A DNA stretch of 64,000 nt from NCBI GenBank assembly GCA_033765145.1, contig JANRIH010000021.1, positions 30,283-94,282 on the forward strand, read 5' to 3'. Shown piece after piece: positions 44,597-53,789 of the stretch. This stretch comes from JAGVSR01 sp033765145. Its GTDB lineage: Bacteria > Pseudomonadota > Alphaproteobacteria > Rhizobiales > Hyphomicrobiaceae. The notes under the pieces are model-generated. The model did no database searches, was not told where the DNA came from, and worked only from the letters and a program-made list of their open reading frames with translations. The position numbers were made by a program, and so were the translations under genes. How positions within the stretch are numbered: position 1 is the first letter of the stretch; each line of letters begins with the position of its first letter.

Positions 44597-44776
44597 ATGC
44601 AGGCTTCGATCCGGCGGTTCATCCGCGACGAACATGGCGGTCCGGCAATCGAGTACGGCCTCATCGCCGGCCTAATCTCGATCAGCATCATCGTCGCGAC
44701 GACCGACTTCGCCGATAGCTTGAGCGCGATGTTCGGCGCCGTTTCAGGCTTCCTTGCCGGCATTATCGTCAGTTGA
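44597..44776 (+). CDS. flp: Flp-family type IVb pilin
   Basis: A 59-residue pilin subunit. It has a short basic leader (MQASIRRFIRDEHG), the Flp processing motif G-XXXX-EY (GGPAIEY, residues 14-20) and a hydrophobic helix LIAGLISISIIVATT. The leader would be cut by the CpaA prepilin peptidase encoded just downstream and the mature pilin assembled by the Cpa/Tad machinery. GGAAGGA lies about 10 nt ahead of the ATG. The 240 bp before it are A+T-rich and hold its promoter region, including a TTAACC half-site at 44500-44505. Confidence 0.92.
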   Translation: MQASIRRFIRDEHGGPAIEYGLIAGLISISIIVATTDFADSLSAMFGAVSGFLAGIIVS

Positions 44777-44785
44777 AGAGGTCAC

Positions 44786-44802
44786 TGAACCGCTGATTAA
44801 CC
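44786..44802 (+). promoter_or_regulatory. Possible CtrA box ahead of cpaA
   Basis: TGAA-N7-TTAACC is one mismatch from the CtrA consensus TTAA-N7-TTAA(C). It lies between the pilin gene and cpaA. TTAACC half-sites also precede the pilin gene (44500-44505) and cpaB (45448-45453), without a good upstream half at the 7-nt spacing. Confidence 0.35.
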
Positions 44803-44848
44803 TCCATCGGCTAGTCTGGTCACGAGTTTGCTGACGTGGAGTAGGCAC

Positions 44849-45352
44849 GTGTTCCTCGAGTATCCGGTTCTCTTCATCTTCCCCGCGGCCATGGCATTCG
44901 CGGCGGCGACCGACGTCCTGACCTTGACGATTCCGAACCGGATCTCTCTGGCTCTGATCGTAAGCTTCTTCCTCGCCGCCCCCCTGGCCGGCATGTCGCT
45001 CGAGACGATGCTGATGCACGTCGGAGCATTCGCCTTCATTCTCGCGGTCGGCATCGTCGTCTTCTCGCTCGGCTGGATGGGCGGCGGCGACGCGAAACTC
45101 ATGGCCGCTGGCTCGCTGTGGATCGGCTTCCCGCTGCTGGTGCCGTTCTTCGCCTACATTGCCATCTGCGGCGGCGCGCTGGCCGTCGTGATGCTTCTCT
45201 ACCGCCGCATTCCCGCAGAGGCGCTGCCCGGCCATGACTGGGTCGCGCGTCTCCATCGGGCCGAATCAGGCATTCCCTATGGACTTGCGATTGCGGGCGG
45301 CGCGATGTGGGTCTACCCGAAGACGGAAATTTTCCGCGGCCTCATTGGTTGA
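44849..45352 (+). CDS. cpaA: Prepilin peptidase CpaA (TadV)
   Basis: A 167-residue A24-family aspartic peptidase in the inner membrane, which cleaves the Flp prepilin. The two active-site aspartates are in AATDVLTLTIPN and in the GGGDAKLMAA motif. Five or six membrane helices are visible, and the short length is normal for TadV/CpaA. The GTG at 44849 has GGAG about 8 nt ahead; the frame is open from a TTG at 44828. It lies 72 bp after the pilin gene and before the cpaB operon. Confidence 0.92.
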   Translation: MFLEYPVLFIFPAAMAFAAATDVLTLTIPNRISLALIVSFFLAAPLAGMSLETMLMHVGAFAFILAVGIVVFSLGWMGGGDAKLMAAGSLWIGFPLLVPFFAYIAICGGALAVVMLLYRRIPAEALPGHDWVARLHRAESGIPYGLAIAGGAMWVYPKTEIFRGLIG

Positions 45353-45532
45353 GGTTTGCCCCCAGCACCACTCCGTGTGATTTCGGCCGCATTTCCAGGG
45401 CTTGCGCAATTTGCAGGCCCGCCCGGCGCTCCGATTTACTACGCCGGTTAACCTCGCATTGACGTTTGTTGCGCACACTCGCCGAGGACAAAGGGGTCGA
45501 TTCCCCGGGGCATCTCGGCAGCGGTAGGCGCT

Positions 45533-46339
45533 ATGAAAAGAGCACAACTCATCGGTATCTCGATCGCTGGCGTCTCAGCACTCCTGGCCTTCGTCATGGT
45601 CAAGGGCATGCTGAACAAGCCCCAGGTCGAGAAGAAGGTCGAGGTTCAGGTGAACTCGACCGAGGTGCTCGTCGCCCGCGCCGATATCGGCCTCGGTCAG
45701 ATCACCAACGAAAGCCTCTTCCGCTGGCAGACGTGGCCGACCGCCGCGTCCCAGGGTTTCATCACCAAGCAGACCGGCTCAGACGCGATGCGCAAGCTTT
45801 CGGGCGCCATCGCCCGCGCGCCGATCATGGCCGGTGAGCCGATTACGCCCAACAAGCTTGTCAAGGCCGGTCAGGGCGGCGTTCTCGCCGCGATCCTGCC
45901 GCCGGGCATGCGCGCAATCTCGACCAAGATTAAGGAAGAGACGGCCGTCGGCCGCCTCATCCTGCCGAACGACCACGTCGACGTCATCCTGACCCGCCGC
46001 CTGCGCACCAAGAGCGGCCAGGAAGAGTACGTCAGCGACACGCTCTTCCGGAACGTGCGCGTGCTCGCCATCGGCCAGCAGATCGAAACCAAGGAAGGCA
46101 AGCGCGCCGCCGAAGGCAGTGCCAATACGGCGACGGTCGAGTTGACGCCGCGCCAGTCCGAGATGCTGGCGCTCGCCAATTCGCTCGGCGAGATCAGTCT
46201 CTCGCTGCGCTCCATCGCCGACCTCGACATCGAGGGCAAGGGTCCGATCGCCGGCGAGGATCTAACCAAGTCCAAGAACGGAAACGCCATTCAAGTTCTG
46301 CGTTACGGCGTCAAATCACGCGCATACGGCGTGAATTGA
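45533..46339 (+). CDS. cpaB: Flp pilus assembly protein CpaB (RcpC)
   Basis: A 268-residue periplasmic protein anchored by an N-terminal helix (LIGISIAGVSALLAFVMVKGML). The SAF domain (about 43-110, TEVLVARADIGLGQITNESLFRWQTWP) is followed by the RcpC region (GMRAISTKIKEETAVGRLILPNDHVDVILTRR). CpaB helps the CpaC secretin and the export of the pilus. It starts the cpaBCDEF-tadBC operon, with a TTAACC half-site 80 bp upstream and a 42-bp gap to cpaC. Confidence 0.94.
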   Translation: MKRAQLIGISIAGVSALLAFVMVKGMLNKPQVEKKVEVQVNSTEVLVARADIGLGQITNESLFRWQTWPTAASQGFITKQTGSDAMRKLSGAIARAPIMAGEPITPNKLVKAGQGGVLAAILPPGMRAISTKIKEETAVGRLILPNDHVDVILTRRLRTKSGQEEYVSDTLFRNVRVLAIGQQIETKEGKRAAEGSANTATVELTPRQSEMLALANSLGEISLSLRSIADLDIEGKGPIAGEDLTKSKNGNAIQVLRYGVKSRAYGVN

Positions 46340-46381
46340 GTGTTTGTGCAGTCAGAGCAGAGCTCGCGGAAGGCTAATCCA

Positions 46382-48001
46382 ATGTTCCACATTCACTTGA
46401 GACGGCTCGCCTCCGTCTTCGCGGTCATGATCACCGCGGCCCTCATGATTGCCGCGCCAGCTCGGGCCGAAGACCGGGACGCGGCCGTCGGCGATCTGTC
46501 CTACCACCAATCGACGATCCGCCTCACCGATGCCGATGCCGGCAAGCGCCGGAACATCAAGCTCGGCCTCGGCAAGTCGGTCTTGATCGAGATGCCGCGC
46601 GCGGCTCGCGATGTGATGGTCTCGAACCCGCGCACGGTCGACGCCATCGTCCAAAGCCAGAACCGGATTTTCATCGTCGCACGTCGGTTCGGTGAATCGA
46701 ACGCGTTCATCTTCGACGATACCGGCGAGCAGTTCGCAACTCTCGAGATCTTCGTCGAACGCGAGACGGCCGGGCTCGAAAACCTCCTTCGCCGCCTCGT
46801 GCCGGGCTCGAACATCCGCGTCGAAATGCTGAACGGCACCGCAATCCTGACCGGTACGGTCAGAACGCCGGTCGACGCGAACCGCGCCTCCGCCTTGGCC
46901 AAGCAGTTCGTGACGGTCGAGTTCGACGCGAAGTCCGAAGAGAACGTCCAGGGCGTCGAGGTTAAAGCCGGCCAGAAGGAAGCCACCGAACTCGTCATCA
47001 ACATGCTCACCGTCGAAGGTGAAGAGCAGGTGATGCTGAAGGTCACGGTCGCCGAAGTGCAGCGCTCGCTCCTGAAGCAGCTCGGCGTCAATCTCGGCGC
47101 GTCGATCAACGCCGGCAACTTCGCGACGACGCTCCTGACAGAGAACGCGCTGCCCCTGACGGCGGCCGCCGGTCTCGGCAACCTGCCGATCCCCGGTGTC
47201 GGCACGCAAGGAACGGCTGCGGGTGATCCCGTCACCTGCTTGTCGGCTGGCCAGCTCTGCAACTTCAACCCCGGACCGACCGATGGCACGTTCGGCAACT
47301 CGGGCCTCTCGGGCGGCTGGACCAACGGCGACACCCGCGTGACCCACGCGATCCGCGCACTCGAACGCGCCGGCCTCGTCCGCACGCTCGCCGAGCCGAA
47401 CCTGACCGCGATCTCGGGCGAAAGCGCCAAGTTCCTCGCCGGTGGCGAGTTCCCGATCCCGGTTGCGGACGGCCAGGGCGGCATCTCGGTCACCTACAAG
47501 GAATTCGGTGTCGCCGTCGCCTTCACGCCAACGGTCATGTCCGAGGGCCGCATCAGCCTCAAGATCGAAACCGAAGTGAGCGAATTGTCGAACGTCGGCG
47601 CGGTCGTCGTGACCGGCTTCTCGATCCCCGCTCTCCGCAAGCGCCAGGCGAAATCGACCGTCGAACTGCCCTCCGGTGGATCGCTGGCGCTTGCCGGCCT
47701 CATCTCCGACGACGTGCGCCAGAACATCGACGGCCTGCCGGGCCTCAAGGACCTGCCGGTTCTCGGCACGCTCTTCCGCAGCCGCGACTTCATCAAGCAG
47801 GAAAGCGAACTCGTCGTCATCGTCACGCCCTACATCGTCAAGGCGACCACCCGCCAGGAGCTGGCGAAGCCGCTCGACGGTCTCGGCGAGGCAACCGACC
47901 TGAAAGCGAACTTCCTCGGCCACCTCAATCGCATCTACGGATCGCCGCAGTCAGCACCCGCCGGCGACCTCAAGGGCGATTACGGCTTCATCGTCGAGTG
48001 A
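46382..48001 (+). CDS. cpaC: Flp pilus secretin CpaC (RcpA)
   Basis: A 539-residue outer-membrane secretin through which the pilus passes. A signal peptide (SVFAVMITAALMIAAPARA) is followed by the N-terminal pilus-type domain (RRNIKLGLGKSVLIEMPRAARDVMVSNPRTVDAIV) and a BON-like part. The secretin core includes EEQVMLKVTVAEVQRSLLKQLGV and the end SGGSLALAGLISDDVRQNIDGLPGLKDLPVLGTLFRSRDF. The ATG at 46382 has GGAAGG ahead. It overlaps the first possible cpaD start by 4 bp. Confidence 0.95.
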   Translation: MFHIHLRRLASVFAVMITAALMIAAPARAEDRDAAVGDLSYHQSTIRLTDADAGKRRNIKLGLGKSVLIEMPRAARDVMVSNPRTVDAIVQSQNRIFIVARRFGESNAFIFDDTGEQFATLEIFVERETAGLENLLRRLVPGSNIRVEMLNGTAILTGTVRTPVDANRASALAKQFVTVEFDAKSEENVQGVEVKAGQKEATELVINMLTVEGEEQVMLKVTVAEVQRSLLKQLGVNLGASINAGNFATTLLTENALPLTAAAGLGNLPIPGVGTQGTAAGDPVTCLSAGQLCNFNPGPTDGTFGNSGLSGGWTNGDTRVTHAIRALERAGLVRTLAEPNLTAISGESAKFLAGGEFPIPVADGQGGISVTYKEFGVAVAFTPTVMSEGRISLKIETEVSELSNVGAVVVTGFSIPALRKRQAKSTVELPSGGSLALAGLISDDVRQNIDGLPGLKDLPVLGTLFRSRDFIKQESELVVIVTPYIVKATTRQELAKPLDGLGEATDLKANFLGHLNRIYGSPQSAPAGDLKGDYGFIVE

Positions 48002-48021
48002 CGGACCCGCTGGAGACACCC

Positions 48022-48762
48022 ATGACACGCAAGACCGAAAAGTCCCTGACGGCGCCCCATCGCTCGACCTCGCTCGGGCTCCGGATCGCCACCCTGTCGC
48101 TCACGGCACTCGCACTTGGTGCCTGCAAGCACGGCGAGGAACACACCGCCGTCGCCGGCTGGTCCCTCGTCGAGCCGACGCAGCGCCACCCGATCCTCGT
48201 CTCCCAGCAGCCCGAGACCATGTCGGTCAACGTGCCCAAGGGATCGTCGGGCCTTTCCCCGGTACAGCGTGCGGATGTTCTGAATTTCGCCCGCGGAGCA
48301 CGGGCCAGTGACGCCGGCAACAGCCGCGTCGTCATCTCGGCCCCAAGCGGAACGTCAAACGAAGTCGCCGCGATGCAGAGCGTGCACGAGATCGGCGAGC
48401 TACTCGGCAGCGCGGGCATATCCGAGACCGACATCGTGGTCGAATCCTACCCCGGTGATCGCGGTAGCGCACCGGCCGTCAAGGTCGCCTACCTGCGCTT
48501 CGTCGCCGAGGGTCCCGAGTGCGGCCACTGGCCGACGAACCTCGCTTCACAGCGCGATAACCTTCCACATCCCAATATGGGCTGCGCGACGCAGAAGAAC
48601 CTGGCGGCCATGATCGCCAATCCCGCCGATCTCGTGATGCCGCGCGGCACGACGGCCCGTCCCGCCGAACGCCGTCTCGTGACCTGGGAGAAGTACATCA
48701 AGGGCGAAGTCACCGGCGCCGAGAAGTCTGAGGAAGAGAAAGCCAAGACCGATGGGGAATAA
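48022..48762 (+). CDS. cpaD: Flp pilus assembly lipoprotein CpaD
   Basis: A 246-residue lipoprotein with a lipobox LALGAC placed after a hydrophobic signal. The CpaD domain starts EPTQRHPILVSQQPETMSVNVPKGSSGLSPVQ and includes YLRFVAEGPECGHWPTNLASQRDNLPHPNMGCATQKNLAAMIANPADLVMPR, with the GHWP and N-GCA segments typical of the family. The C-terminus is charged. It supports secretin assembly or stability. The ATG at 48022 has GGAG about 8 nt upstream; a GTG at 47998 overlaps the cpaC stop. Confidence 0.93.
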   Translation: MTRKTEKSLTAPHRSTSLGLRIATLSLTALALGACKHGEEHTAVAGWSLVEPTQRHPILVSQQPETMSVNVPKGSSGLSPVQRADVLNFARGARASDAGNSRVVISAPSGTSNEVAAMQSVHEIGELLGSAGISETDIVVESYPGDRGSAPAVKVAYLRFVAEGPECGHWPTNLASQRDNLPHPNMGCATQKNLAAMIANPADLVMPRGTTARPAERRLVTWEKYIKGEVTGAEKSEEEKAKTDGE

Positions 48763-50080
48763 TGCGATGACGAGGCAATCGGGCGCCAATCCTGTCGCAT
48801 TGCAGGGTTCGGACGACACCTTCGACGATCAGGGCCTGGCCAACGACGATGGCGCGGACAGCGCACTTCAGCGCGCGCGTCCGATCCCGCGGATTTCGAT
48901 CCAGGCGTTCTGCGAGCGGCCCCAGATGGCCGACATCGTGCAGGATGCCTCGGCCGACCGCCGGCTCGCCAAGGCGCACGTCAGCGTCCACATGGGTGGC
49001 GCGACGGCGGCTGTCGCCCACTATCAGGAAAGCCCGACGCCGAACCTTATCATCGTCGAGAGCGCACTGCCGCGCCAGCAATTGCTCGGCGAATTGGACA
49101 AGCTGGCCGAGTGCTGCGATCCGGGCACGAAGGTCATCATCGTCGGCCACGTCAACGATGTGATCCTTTACCGCGAGCTTCTGAAGCGCGGCGTCAGCGA
49201 GTATCTGGTGGCGCCCGTCTCCGTGCCCCAGATCATGGAGAGCATCTCCAATCTCTATAACGATCCCGACGCCGATCCTGTCGGACATGTCTACGCGTTC
49301 ATCGGCGCCAAGGGCGGCGTCGGCTCGTCGACGATCTGCCACAACGTCTCCTGGACGCTGTCCCAGACGCTCAAGAACAACGTCATCATCGCCGATCTCG
49401 ATCTCGCCTTCGGAACGACCGGTCTCGACTTCAATCAGGACCCCGTCCAGGGCATCGCTGACGCGCTGGCGACGCCTGAGCGGCTCGACGAAGTGCTGCT
49501 CGACCGTCTTCTGACGAAGTGCTCCGAGCACCTGTCGATCTTTGCGGCACCCGTCGTTCTCGATCGCGATTACGACCTGTCGCCCGAGAGCTGCGAAATG
49601 GTGATCGACGTCGTCCGCCAGAACGTCCCCTATGTCTCCGTCGACCTGCCGCACAGCTGGTCGCCATGGACGAAGCGCATGCTGATGCAGGCCGATGAGG
49701 TCGTGATCACGGCCGCGCCGGATCTGGCGAACTTGCGCAATGCGAAGAACATTCTCGACCTACTGAAGCAGTCGCGGAAGCACGATTCGATCCCGCATCT
49801 CGTCCTCAACATGGCGAACGTGCCGAAGCGGCCGGAAATCTCCATGGCCGAATTCCAGGATGCACTGGGCATCAAGACGTTATGCGTCATCGACTTCGAT
49901 CCCGATACGTTCGGACAGGCCGCGAACAATGGCCAGATGATCGAGGAGCTAAATCCGAAGGCGAAGGCGTCGGCGAGCTTCCGGGAGATCGCCATGACGC
50001 TCGCCCATAAGAAAGAGGTCAAGGTCGAGAAGAAGTCGGCACTCGCGCCGATCCTCGAGCGTTTCAAGCTCAAGCGGTAA
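48752..50080 (+). CDS. cpaE: Pilus assembly ATPase-like protein CpaE (TadZ)
   Basis: A 442-residue protein combining an N-terminal receiver-like domain (about 40-150, lacking a full phosphoacceptor set) with a MinD/ParA-type ATPase domain. The P-loop is FIGAKGGVGSST (about 182-193), the Walker B-like segment is VIIADLDLAFGTTGLD, and DLPHSWSPW replaces the common DxPP. TadZ/CpaE localises the pilus machinery at the pole. It overlaps cpaD by 11 bp; an ATG at 48767 is an alternative start. It precedes cpaF by 35 bp. Confidence 0.93.
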   Translation: MGNNAMTRQSGANPVALQGSDDTFDDQGLANDDGADSALQRARPIPRISIQAFCERPQMADIVQDASADRRLAKAHVSVHMGGATAAVAHYQESPTPNLIIVESALPRQQLLGELDKLAECCDPGTKVIIVGHVNDVILYRELLKRGVSEYLVAPVSVPQIMESISNLYNDPDADPVGHVYAFIGAKGGVGSSTICHNVSWTLSQTLKNNVIIADLDLAFGTTGLDFNQDPVQGIADALATPERLDEVLLDRLLTKCSEHLSIFAAPVVLDRDYDLSPESCEMVIDVVRQNVPYVSVDLPHSWSPWTKRMLMQADEVVITAAPDLANLRNAKNILDLLKQSRKHDSIPHLVLNMANVPKRPEISMAEFQDALGIKTLCVIDFDPDTFGQAANNGQMIEELNPKAKASASFREIAMTLAHKKEVKVEKKSALAPILERFKLKR

Positions 50081-50115
50081 TCAGCGGCAAGCATACAGCG
50101 GCAAGGTGACAGAGC

Positions 50116-51597
50116 ATGTTCGGCAGGCGTTCGAATGATCCGGCCACTCCGCGCCGGGTCGCTCCCCAGCAGGCGGCACCCGCCGCACCCGCACAGCGTC
50201 CCGCGGAACAGAAGCCCGCGGCGGCTCCGGCTGCTGCGGCGCCACCGCCGAAGATCGAGCCCCAGGAGCCGCAGCGCCGGCACTCGGAAGAATACTATGA
50301 CGTCAAGACCACGGTCTTCAATGCGCTGATCGATACGATCGACCTGACGCAGCTCGCCAAGCTCGACGCGACGGCGGCGCGCGAGGAAATCCGCGACATC
50401 GTCTCAGAGATCATCCAGGTCAAGAACGTCGTGATGTCGATCGCGGAGCAGGAAGAGCTCCTCGAGGACATCTGCAACGACGTCCTTGGCTATGGTCCGC
50501 TCGAACCGCTGCTCGCGCGCGACGACATCGCCGACATCATGGTCAACGGCGCGGCCACGACGTTCATCGAAGTCGGCGGCAAGACGCAGAAGACGTCCGT
50601 GCGCTTCGCCGACAATCAGCAGCTGATGAACATCTGCCAGCGCATCGTCAGCCAGGTCGGCCGTCGCGTCGACGAATCTTCGCCGATCTGCGACGCGCGC
50701 TTGCCCGACGGATCGCGCGTCAACGTGATCGCGCCGCCGCTCGCGATCGATGGTCCGGCACTGACGATCCGTAAGTTCAAGAAGGACCGCCTGAAACTCG
50801 ACAACCTCGTTAAGTTTGGGTCGATCACGCCGGCCGGCAAGACGGTACTGGAAGTCATTGGCCGCGTCCGCTGCAACGTGCTGATCTCGGGCGGCACAGG
50901 TTCCGGTAAGACGACGCTGCTCAACTGCTTGACCGGCTGCATCGATCACGACGAACGCATCATTACCTGCGAAGACTCGGCCGAGCTTCAACTCCAGCAG
51001 CCCCACGTGGTGCGTTTGGAAACCCGCCCGCCGAACCTCGAAGGCGAGGGCGAGATCACCATGCGTGACCTCGTGAAGAACTGCCTGCGTATGCGACCCG
51101 AACGCATCATCGTCGGCGAAGTCCGCGGCCCGGAGGCGTTCGACCTCCTCCAGGCCATGAACACCGGCCATGACGGCTCGATGGGCACCCTCCACGCCAA
51201 CAGCCCGCGTGAAGCCATCTCGCGTCTTGAATCCATGATCATGATGGGTGGCTACGCGCTGCCCGTGAAGACGATCCGCGAAATGATCTGCGGCTCGATC
51301 GACGTCATCGTCCAGGCGTCGCGCCTCCGCGACGGCTCGCGCAAGATCACACACATCACCGAAGTGCTCGGCATGGAAGACGAGACTGTGACGCTGCAGA
51401 ACATCATCGTCTACGAGGTCACCGGCGAAGACGCGAACGGCAAGCTCCTGGGTCGCCATCGCTCAACGGGTATCGCGCGACCGAGATTCTGGGAACGCGC
51501 GGAATATTACAAGGAAGAGGGCCGCCTGGCCGAGGCACTTGCCGCGGCCGAAGTCCTGGATGCGAACGGCAACCCGTTGGGTGAGTCTCATGTTTAG
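50116..51597 (+). CDS. cpaF: Pilus assembly ATPase CpaF (TadA)
   Basis: A 493-residue hexameric ATPase of the secretion superfamily that drives pilus extension and retraction. After an Ala/Pro-rich N-terminus (about 10-55), the N-terminal domain leads into Walker A ISGGTGSGKTTLLN (about 257-265), the Asp box and Walker B (MRPERIIVGEVRGPEAFDLLQAMNTGHDGSMGTLHANS), and the His box. The TadA-type C-terminus follows. Its stop overlaps tadB by 8 bp. Confidence 0.95.
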   Translation: MFGRRSNDPATPRRVAPQQAAPAAPAQRPAEQKPAAAPAAAAPPPKIEPQEPQRRHSEEYYDVKTTVFNALIDTIDLTQLAKLDATAAREEIRDIVSEIIQVKNVVMSIAEQEELLEDICNDVLGYGPLEPLLARDDIADIMVNGAATTFIEVGGKTQKTSVRFADNQQLMNICQRIVSQVGRRVDESSPICDARLPDGSRVNVIAPPLAIDGPALTIRKFKKDRLKLDNLVKFGSITPAGKTVLEVIGRVRCNVLISGGTGSGKTTLLNCLTGCIDHDERIITCEDSAELQLQQPHVVRLETRPPNLEGEGEITMRDLVKNCLRMRPERIIVGEVRGPEAFDLLQAMNTGHDGSMGTLHANSPREAISRLESMIMMGGYALPVKTIREMICGSIDVIVQASRLRDGSRKITHITEVLGMEDETVTLQNIIVYEVTGEDANGKLLGRHRSTGIARPRFWERAEYYKEEGRLAEALAAAEVLDANGNPLGESHV

Positions 51598-52600
51598 TTC
51601 GGAGATGATGCCGATATTCGCAGCACTCTTCGCGGCAGCGGCATTCGCCGCGGTGGTCCTCACACTCGTTTGGCCCTACCTCTCCGGCGAAAAGCAGAAG
51701 GAGAAGCGCGTCGCCTCCGTCGCGGCCGAGCAGCGCGTGAAGAAGACGGGCGCTGGCCGCTCGGCGGCCGATATCGCTGCGCAGCGCAAGAAGCAGGTGA
51801 CCGAAGCACTGAAGGACATGGAGACTCGCGCCAAGAAGCGCGAGAAGGTCACGCTCCGCCTGCGCATGGAGCGCGCCGGTCTCGAACCCGATCCCAAGAG
51901 CTTCTGGATCGCCTCGGCGATTTCGTCTCTTGTCTGCACGGGCCTCGCATTCATGTTCCTGCCGTCGGGCCCCTTGACCAACATCGGTGCGATCGTCGCA
52001 GGCTTCATCGGCTTCCTCGGCTTGCCGCGCTTTATTCTCGGCAAGATGATCGTGCGCCGGCAGAAGAAGTTCACGGCCGAACTTGCAAACTCGATCGACG
52101 TCATCGTCCGCGGCGTGAAGTCGGGTCTGCCGCTCAATGAATGCTTGCAGATCATTTCGCGCGAGAGCCCCGAACCGATCGCGGGCGAGTTCCGCTACGT
52201 CGTCGAGCAGCAGCGCGTCGGCGTGCCCTTGGCCGAAGCGCTCGATCGCCTCATCAACCGGATGCCGCTGCCCGAGGTGAAGTTCCTGACCATCGTCATC
52301 GCGATCCAGCAGCAGGCGGGCGGCAACCTCTCCGAAGCGCTTGGCAACCTCTCGGGCGTTCTGCGCGACCGGTTCCGGATGCAGATGAAGGTCAAGGCGC
52401 TCTCGGCCGAAGCGCAGTCCTCCGCCATGGTCCTCGCGTCGCTGCCGCCGGGCGTCATGACCATGGTCTACATGTCGTCACCCGATTACATCGCGCCGCT
52501 CTTCAACACGACGACCGGAAACCTGTTCATCGCGGGTGGTCTCGTCTGGATGAGCATCGGCGTGTTCGTGATGCGGAAGATGATCAATTTCAAGTATTGA
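51590..52600 (+). CDS. tadB: Pilus assembly membrane protein TadB
   Basis: A 336-residue inner-membrane platform protein of the type II secretion F family. The ATG at 51590 overlaps the cpaF stop by 8 bp and begins MFSSEMMPIFAALFAAAAFAAVVLTLVWPYL, the first membrane helix. A cytoplasmic charged part (rich in Lys/Arg/Glu) precedes two more helices, and the T2SSF domain follows (ANSIDVIVRGVKSGLPLNECLQIISRESPEPI, FLTIVIAIQQQAGGNLSEALGNLSGVLRDR). It works with TadC and CpaF. Confidence 0.93.
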   Translation: MFSSEMMPIFAALFAAAAFAAVVLTLVWPYLSGEKQKEKRVASVAAEQRVKKTGAGRSAADIAAQRKKQVTEALKDMETRAKKREKVTLRLRMERAGLEPDPKSFWIASAISSLVCTGLAFMFLPSGPLTNIGAIVAGFIGFLGLPRFILGKMIVRRQKKFTAELANSIDVIVRGVKSGLPLNECLQIISRESPEPIAGEFRYVVEQQRVGVPLAEALDRLINRMPLPEVKFLTIVIAIQQQAGGNLSEALGNLSGVLRDRFRMQMKVKALSAEAQSSAMVLASLPPGVMTMVYMSSPDYIAPLFNTTTGNLFIAGGLVWMSIGVFVMRKMINFKY

Positions 52601-52641
52601 GACGCGTTGCCGCGCGTCGCTGATCGAGAAGGCCCGTTGCC

Positions 52642-53631
52642 ATGCAAGAGTTGATCGACACGCTGATGAACCCGGCCTTCGTCGCGACCATGCTCGCGGC
52701 GGTCGCGGCGTTCGCGACAGTCCTGTCGTTGGCGATGCCCATGTTGCAGAAGGATCGCCTCAGTCAGCGCATGAAGGTGATGGCGGTCGAGCGCGACCGC
52801 ATGCGTTCGCAGCGGCTCGCGGAGCTTGCCGTCAAGGACAAGATAAGCGCGTCAAGCCCTCGCCTGCGTCAGTCGCCCAAGAGCTACATGCAGCAGATCG
52901 TCGACCGTCTCGATCTGCGCTCTCAGTTCGACAACGAGGACGTGCGCAATAAGCTGAAGATGGCCGGCCTCCGTGGTCAGGCCCCGCTCGTCGCCTACAT
53001 GTTTTTCCGCGTCGCCGTTCCGCCGATCGTATTCGTGATCGCGCTCGTCTACCTCTTCGTGTTCGCGACGAAGCTCGAGTATCCCCCGGCGATCAAGTTC
53101 CTGATTGCGGTCTGCTGCGGATTTGTGGGCTTCTACCTTCCGAACCTCTTCATCGAAAACCTTGCGCAGAAGCGCCAGACCTCCGTCAAGCAGGCGTTCC
53201 CCGACGCGCTCGACATGCTCTTGATTTGCGTGCAGTCGGGCATGTCCGTGGAATCCGCGTTCGGCAAGGTTGCAAAGGAAATCACCGCGCAGTCGCTCGA
53301 ACTGGGCGAAGAGCTGTCGCTGACGACCGCGGAACTGTCCTATCTCGGCGAACGGCGCATGGCGTTCGAGAACCTGGGCAAGCGCACGGGCCTGCCCGGC
53401 GTCAAGGCGGTTTGCACGGCCCTCATCCAGGCCGAGCGCTATGGTACGCCGGTGAGCCATGCCCTCCGCGTCATGGCCAAGGAAAACCGCGACATTCGCA
53501 TGTCGGAAGCCGAGAAGAAAGCCGCCGCGTTGCCGCCGAAGCTGACGGTGCCGATGATCCTGTTCTTCCTGCCGGTTCTGTTCGTCGTCATCCTGGGTCC
53601 GGCCGCGATCCGCTTCTGGAAGTTCGGCTGA
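52642..53631 (+). CDS. tadC: Pilus assembly membrane protein TadC
   Basis: A 329-residue second platform protein of the T2SSF family, homologous to TadB. The N-terminal membrane segment lies in PAFVATMLAAVAAFATVLSLAMPML, followed by a cytoplasmic helical region, paired membrane helices (IVFVIALVYLFVFATKL; FLIAVCCGFVGFYLPNLF) and the T2SSF core (FPDALDMLLICVQSGMSVESAFGKVAKEI). It is the last gene of the Tad operon. The tadD/E/F/G genes often found downstream are not in this window. Confidence 0.93.
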   Translation: MQELIDTLMNPAFVATMLAAVAAFATVLSLAMPMLQKDRLSQRMKVMAVERDRMRSQRLAELAVKDKISASSPRLRQSPKSYMQQIVDRLDLRSQFDNEDVRNKLKMAGLRGQAPLVAYMFFRVAVPPIVFVIALVYLFVFATKLEYPPAIKFLIAVCCGFVGFYLPNLFIENLAQKRQTSVKQAFPDALDMLLICVQSGMSVESAFGKVAKEITAQSLELGEELSLTTAELSYLGERRMAFENLGKRTGLPGVKAVCTALIQAERYGTPVSHALRVMAKENRDIRMSEAEKKAAALPPKLTVPMILFFLPVLFVVILGPAAIRFWKFG

Positions 53632-53701
53632 GGCCAAATCGAACCCGGTTCGAACCGCGACCAACGCGGTCCGCACGCCCACGTTTCGGATTTGTCATTT
53701 G

Positions 53702-53731
53702 ACGGGGATGTAGGCGAACCTACATCCCCGT
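53702..53731 (+). terminator. Hairpin terminator after tadC
   Basis: A perfect 13-bp stem ACGGGGATGTAGG/CCTACATCCCCGT with a CGAA tetraloop. The T-run after it is weak (TTGG TGTTTC), so it may stop transcription imperfectly or be aided by Rho. It lies 70 bp after tadC. Confidence 0.75.
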
Positions 53732-53789
53732 TGGTGTTTCGGGCTTCTGATAGGAAGAGCCGAACCCGCCCGGAAACAAAGGAAACGCG

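Noticed and set aside
46352..47923. 523-codon open frame opposite cpaC
   Set aside because: It is antisense to an intact secretin gene, and the translation is a low-quality Asp/Glu/Arg-rich sequence.
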